This document shows positions 25,301 to 27,561 of a stretch of DNA of 27,561 nucleotides, in pieces. Position numbers and translations under genes: made by a program. The stretch is from a bacterium. Its GTDB lineage: Bacteria > JAJVIF01 > JAGGVT01. The first letter of the stretch is position 1. The number at the start of each line of letters is the position of its first letter. Where the stretch lies: contig JAGGVT010000002.1 in NCBI GenBank assembly GCA_021157815.1, positions 1 to 27,561 of the forward strand, given 5' to 3'. The notes beneath the pieces were generated by a model. It saw only the letters and a program-made list of their open reading frames with translations. It had not been told where the DNA came from and searched no databases.

Positions 25301-27245
25301 TATTGAGGAGGAGCAAAGGCCACATTTATACGCGGGAGGCAAGTATGGCATTTCTGAGGATGATGACTTCCGTGAGAAAACAGGATATAAAGGCACTCGA
25401 TGGTACTCTGAACCGAATAAATATAAGTATGGTGTTTACTCTACAAAGCTAACAAAGAAGGAATATGAGAAGTTCCTTATCACACATGAGCTTTCCAGTG
25501 CAGCCAGGTTAAACAATTCAGGATATTCGGGCAATCTCAATGAGGATATTTATTTATTCTATAATGCAAACCGCTACACACATGTTAGATTTAAAGCGGC
25601 ATTTAAGGTTAATATAAAGAAGGAAACTCCGGTTATAAAACTGGCATCCGCTCACAAAAAGGCAATAACTGGTGAGAAGGTGCTGTTTGCGGGGACTGCA
25701 TCCGACAATCTGCATGTTGCCTCGATAAAGGTATCAATAAACGGCGGTGTTGATTATACAGATATAACAAACTGTTACGATAGAAATACGGGTGAGTTCA
25801 AATACACATGGGATACAGGCGATGGCGGACCACTGCCGGCTGGTGAATACAAAATAATATTCAGTGTCGAGGATGGTTCAGCTGGCTTTGCACAAACAGA
25901 GCCGGTAATATTAAATCTTGAACCAACAATGAATTTCACAGATCAGGTTATTTATCAGGACAATCCAGATGATCCGCTGCCAGTATCATCATGGATGCTG
26001 GGACCCTTTACTGTGGATGAGAGAGAGCGTTTTATCGGAATTGAGGGAACAAGCGAAGATCCCGGTTTCGACATGGACTTGTTCCTGTTCCATGACGAAA
26101 ACGGAAACCGTATCCTTGATGGTAACAGCGAGAGAATAAAGGAATCGACATCATCAAGCGCGACTGAATCGATAATCGTAAATGATCCTGAACCGGGCGC
26201 GTACTGGATTTACTGCCAGGGCTGGAAGGTGAAAGACCGTGAGGATATCGATGCGTGGGAGGGAATAAGGAATCTGTCGCCGGGTGAATTGCTTGCAATG
26301 CAAGCGCCTGATGCTGAGAAGATAACAACGTACGCGCTTTTGGATGTTGCCCTTTCATTCGATTACAAGCCGGCATTCATTGTGGACATAAATCCAACAA
26401 GCGAGTTGCCGATTGATAATCCTGTTATTACCGGTAAATTCGAGGATGGCTTTGATGTGAACAATTCCTCATTTAAAGTAACTCTTAAGGATGAGGATAT
26501 TACTGATAGTACATCTATTGAGGATAATCAATTTACTATAGATTTGAGCGGAATTTCGCTTAATATAGGAGAGGAATATCCGCTGCGAATAACAGCGCGA
26601 ACAAAAAACGGGCTTTACGACAAACTTGACCTGACACTTATTCCAACAATACCGGAAGTAGTTGATATAAAGCATGCAGTAGATGAGGATGGCGAGAATC
26701 TATCAGTAGATGTTGCTCTAATTAGGGAAGATATAAAGCTCGATAAAGTACGAGCAAGGATCAATGAAAGGTCGTGGGTTAAATTCAGATTGAGTGATGA
26801 TTTGCTTTCTGCAATAGGCAACATACCGCTTAATAAACTGGAAAGCGGGGAGCATAAACTGGTTGTTGAATACCGCATAACGGAGGGAAAAGCAAAAACA
26901 AGAGAGATTGAATTCAAGTATAAAAAGAAGGATGAAACGCTGATAAAAGTAATGCCATCCAACGGCGCAAAAGTATTCGACCACCGCACGGTAATAGTCG
27001 CTTATTACGCGCTTGAGATTAAGGATGATGTCATTGAAACAATACTTATTCTCGATGGGGATGATGTAAGCGATTCAGCGATAATCTACAGCGACGGCAT
27101 AATATATTTCCCCCTTGATGTATTGTCAAAAGGCGATCATGAATTTGTCGTTGTTGTAAAATTGAAGGATAGAAGCGTAATAGAAACTAAAAGCACATTC
27201 ACAATACTATCAATGGACGATGAGGAGGAAGAGAAGAAGGAATAG
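22383..27245 (+). CDS. Giant secreted protein: seven FG-GAP repeats, transglutaminase-like domain, Ig-like modules
   Basis: A 1620-residue exported protein. ATG 22383 is chosen because GGGAG stands six bases upstream and a signal peptide follows at once (MRKRLTLITICLILLVMPLP). Residues about 113-500 hold seven FG-GAP/VCBS repeats, each with a calcium-type DxxxDGxxDL loop (such as DVNSDGLDDLVVG and DLTGDGVPELLIG), enough for one seven-bladed propeller. A helical region follows. A transglutaminase-like domain has Cys753 (GSCGEQA), His781 (DHAWNEF) and Asp796 (KWDLGN), a complete triad. After that come a carboxypeptidase-regulatory-like domain (about 855-945), an Ig-like domain near 1090-1180, a pre-peptidase C-terminal-like domain with DMDLFLFHDENGN, and further Ig-like segments. 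The end is acidic (EEEEKKE), with no sorting motif recognised. Probable surface or extracellular protein, processing or cross-linking partners; target unknown. Confidence 0.92.
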   Translation: MRKRLTLITICLILLVMPLPRDAQAQNDNRKAQFESYTFEREIRLAPGEFYAVTYDDERKEFIETEPDRQYQCLDDRALKQILRAPMWLREKFADRMVDLLFDEINVGGDAVPIFSDVNSDGLDDLVVGNAKGEYVCYPAPYFKKDDSISEDDIPKELLAKINDDSYLEIIGKGFRLVGADDGSITATSITAVDNQLIENLNRIKTSGKSRPVFADVTSDKLPDLLIGSSDGTISVYKNYGTQDKWWFVTYTPATERIFDYDVGFLSSPSICDVSGDGINDIISGAKNTDTIVVYLGPDYNEQNNIILRGVFSNNAIDAINPALGDLNSDGINDLLTGHADGECTVYIANADGVINNKQTPDVEIKVAGFASPCIGDFDGDSFNDIVVGASDNKLHLFKSSKAGYKEVEGFFDDVDCGEYPSPAAYDFNNDNITDLIVGNKSGGIKAFIAPDWEEVESGLGLPPIGSFSSPTFGDLTGDGVPELLIGALDGTFHYYEGKSSTWEERYSWKFHQAIGINKIEDYFKRTHPESTLLRGANDDAALNAFLDVLEDCGDDYFDEAVFAIANTQTEFLRVMARLDNADIVFENAKAIYDFASKVKYANIKEKEDYTTIEYVSEDGSLKEIPRDIYYWWVVHPIVEYEIPARIDASYFRHDAEYYGISEDEWKRKQISFDEYQHTPNAHFWRTFLIKDRRYGKNILDVVENAENIKEAAYLIADWITFAGPRPDLWNEYGRQSTDFQPLVIYEKNYGSCGEQAMLCVAYSRCALIPNAPVGCHGEDHAWNEFWMDGKWYKWDLGNSIMGIGHPWNERRGHTGTQLLSVIRHRSDGLSESSSTRPENPPGSNYNSNNAPGYTEVGRVRIRVVDEINVPIEGALVVARSKWNNFNRASVWDYTDPEGYCYFELGNPATGSCIIDVITPLGATGTECFVVRENEDFEYTYKVPGLFNKQAIGYKPDLLNRTGRGFVDVSISVIEEEQRPHLYAGGKYGISEDDDFREKTGYKGTRWYSEPNKYKYGVYSTKLTKKEYEKFLITHELSSAARLNNSGYSGNLNEDIYLFYNANRYTHVRFKAAFKVNIKKETPVIKLASAHKKAITGEKVLFAGTASDNLHVASIKVSINGGVDYTDITNCYDRNTGEFKYTWDTGDGGPLPAGEYKIIFSVEDGSAGFAQTEPVILNLEPTMNFTDQVIYQDNPDDPLPVSSWMLGPFTVDERERFIGIEGTSEDPGFDMDLFLFHDENGNRILDGNSERIKESTSSSATESIIVNDPEPGAYWIYCQGWKVKDREDIDAWEGIRNLSPGELLAMQAPDAEKITTYALLDVALSFDYKPAFIVDINPTSELPIDNPVITGKFEDGFDVNNSSFKVTLKDEDITDSTSIEDNQFTIDLSGISLNIGEEYPLRITARTKNGLYDKLDLTLIPTIPEVVDIKHAVDEDGENLSVDVALIREDIKLDKVRARINERSWVKFRLSDDLLSAIGNIPLNKLESGEHKLVVEYRITEGKAKTREIEFKYKKKDETLIKVMPSNGAKVFDHRTVIVAYYALEIKDDVIETILILDGDDVSDSAIIYSDGIIYFPLDVLSKGDHEFVVVVKLKDRSVIETKSTFTILSMDDEEEEKKE

Positions 27246-27261
27246 AAAAGAAAAAGCGGCG

Positions 27262-27358
27262 CTTCAATAAATTGTGTGGGTTATATGTCCACCGTAAAAA
27301 AAGGGGACAGTCCCCTTTTTTTACTCAATCTAAACTCAACCCACACGATTTATTGAAG
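27262..27358. repeat. Large inverted repeat enclosing a bidirectional terminator
   Basis: Left arm 27262-27282 (starts CTTCAATAAATTGTGTGGGT) pairs with right arm 27338-27358 in 20 of 21 positions; the mismatch can form G-U. The arms enclose the GGGGA/TCCCC hairpin at 27303-27315. It lies exactly between the convergent giant gene and the aminotransferase gene. Confidence 0.85.
27296..27322. terminator. Bidirectional intrinsic terminator
   Basis: Seven A (27296-27302), GGGGA, loop CAG, TCCCC, then seven T (27316-27322). It can stop transcription from both the giant gene and the minus-strand aminotransferase gene. The GGGGACAGTCCCC core with A/T runs also resembles a dispersed hairpin widespread in bacteria. 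Confidence 0.85.
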
Positions 27359-27369
27359 AGCCTGAATAT

Positions 27370-27561
27370 TTATTTAGTAAAGAAACCCCGAATCGTTTCA
27401 ATTACGAATTCAACCTGCTCATCCGAAAGATACTGATGTATCGGAATTGAAAGCACCTCATCACAGACTTTTTCAGCTTTTGGATAATCTCCTTTTTTGT
27501 AATTCAGGTGTTTGAATACGGGCTGAAGATGCATCGGAACAGGATAATACAGCATTACTCC
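27370..27561 (-). CDS. DegT/DnrJ/EryC1/StrS aminotransferase, C-terminal fragment (cut by window edge)
   Basis: The frame is open to the window end, so the last 63 residues of a longer gene are seen. They match the C-terminus of DegT/DnrJ/EryC1/StrS PLP-dependent sugar aminotransferases: YYPVPMHLQPVFKHL, then the GDYPKAEKVCDEVLSIPIHQ region (LSxPxH signature) and YLSDEQVEFVIETIRGFF. These enzymes make amino sugars for surface polysaccharides or glycosylation. The PLP lysine is outside the window. The ATG at 27555 is internal. Confidence 0.93.
   Translation of the reverse strand, partial: GVMLYYPVPMHLQPVFKHLNYKKGDYPKAEKVCDEVLSIPIHQYLSDEQVEFVIETIRGFFTK

Overview
The window reads as chromosomal DNA from an uncultivated, probably diderm bacterium. 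The coding style is bacterial: Shine-Dalgarno sites, a consensus sigma70-type promoter, Rho-independent terminators, tight gene overlaps, and several Sec/lipoprotein signal peptides with lipobox cysteines. The housekeeping genes (clpC, cmk, recN, folD, xseA, xseB, tlyA, uvrC, a YacL-type PIN-TRAM protein) are diverged enough that I cannot name a phylum. Most genes have mid-range GC. A few stretches are visibly AT-richer, namely the beta-propeller lipoprotein at 1707-2771 and the ATPase/DUF4276 pair at 15873-17743.

Layout. 1-501: C-terminal part of a DNA methyltransferase. 584-1645 (minus): a lipoprotein gene interrupted by an in-frame TAA just after its lipobox. 1707-2771 (minus): a beta-propeller lipoprotein. 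2841-3917 (minus): a YacL-type membrane PIN-TRAM protein. 4397-6874 (minus): ClpC with an atypical acidic middle region. 7109-7558 (minus): a small lipoprotein with a PKD/Ig-like domain. 7819-9689 (plus): a GspF/PilC-type inner-membrane protein followed by cmk. 9982-12394 (minus): recN with a coupled membrane-protein gene. 12879-15798 (plus): folD-xseA-xseB and a DUF212/PAP2-like membrane protein. 15873-17743 (plus): an overlapping AAA ATPase + DUF4276 pair that looks like an inserted conflict/defence module. 17757-20343 (plus): tlyA-uvrC. 20443-21075 (minus): a lipoprotein. 21252-22043 (plus): a polytopic membrane protein with a pilin-like exterior domain. 22131-22204: tRNA-Gln(CTG) with its own consensus promoter and terminator. 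22383-27245: a 1620-residue secreted protein with seven FG-GAP repeats, a transglutaminase-like domain and Ig-like modules. 27370-27561 (minus): C-terminus of a DegT-family aminotransferase.

The intergenic spaces hold several families of small palindromic repeats. One family ends in a GCTGTTGAAAAAG-type motif, and a copy at 9719-9847 sits inside an older hairpin with a 6-bp flanking duplication. Removing that copy and one duplicate restores a nearly perfect 25-bp hairpin arm, which is direct sequence evidence for past mobility of a MITE-like element. The two most system-like observations are these mobile hairpins and the ATPase/DUF4276 pair set into a DNA-repair and RNA-modification cluster.
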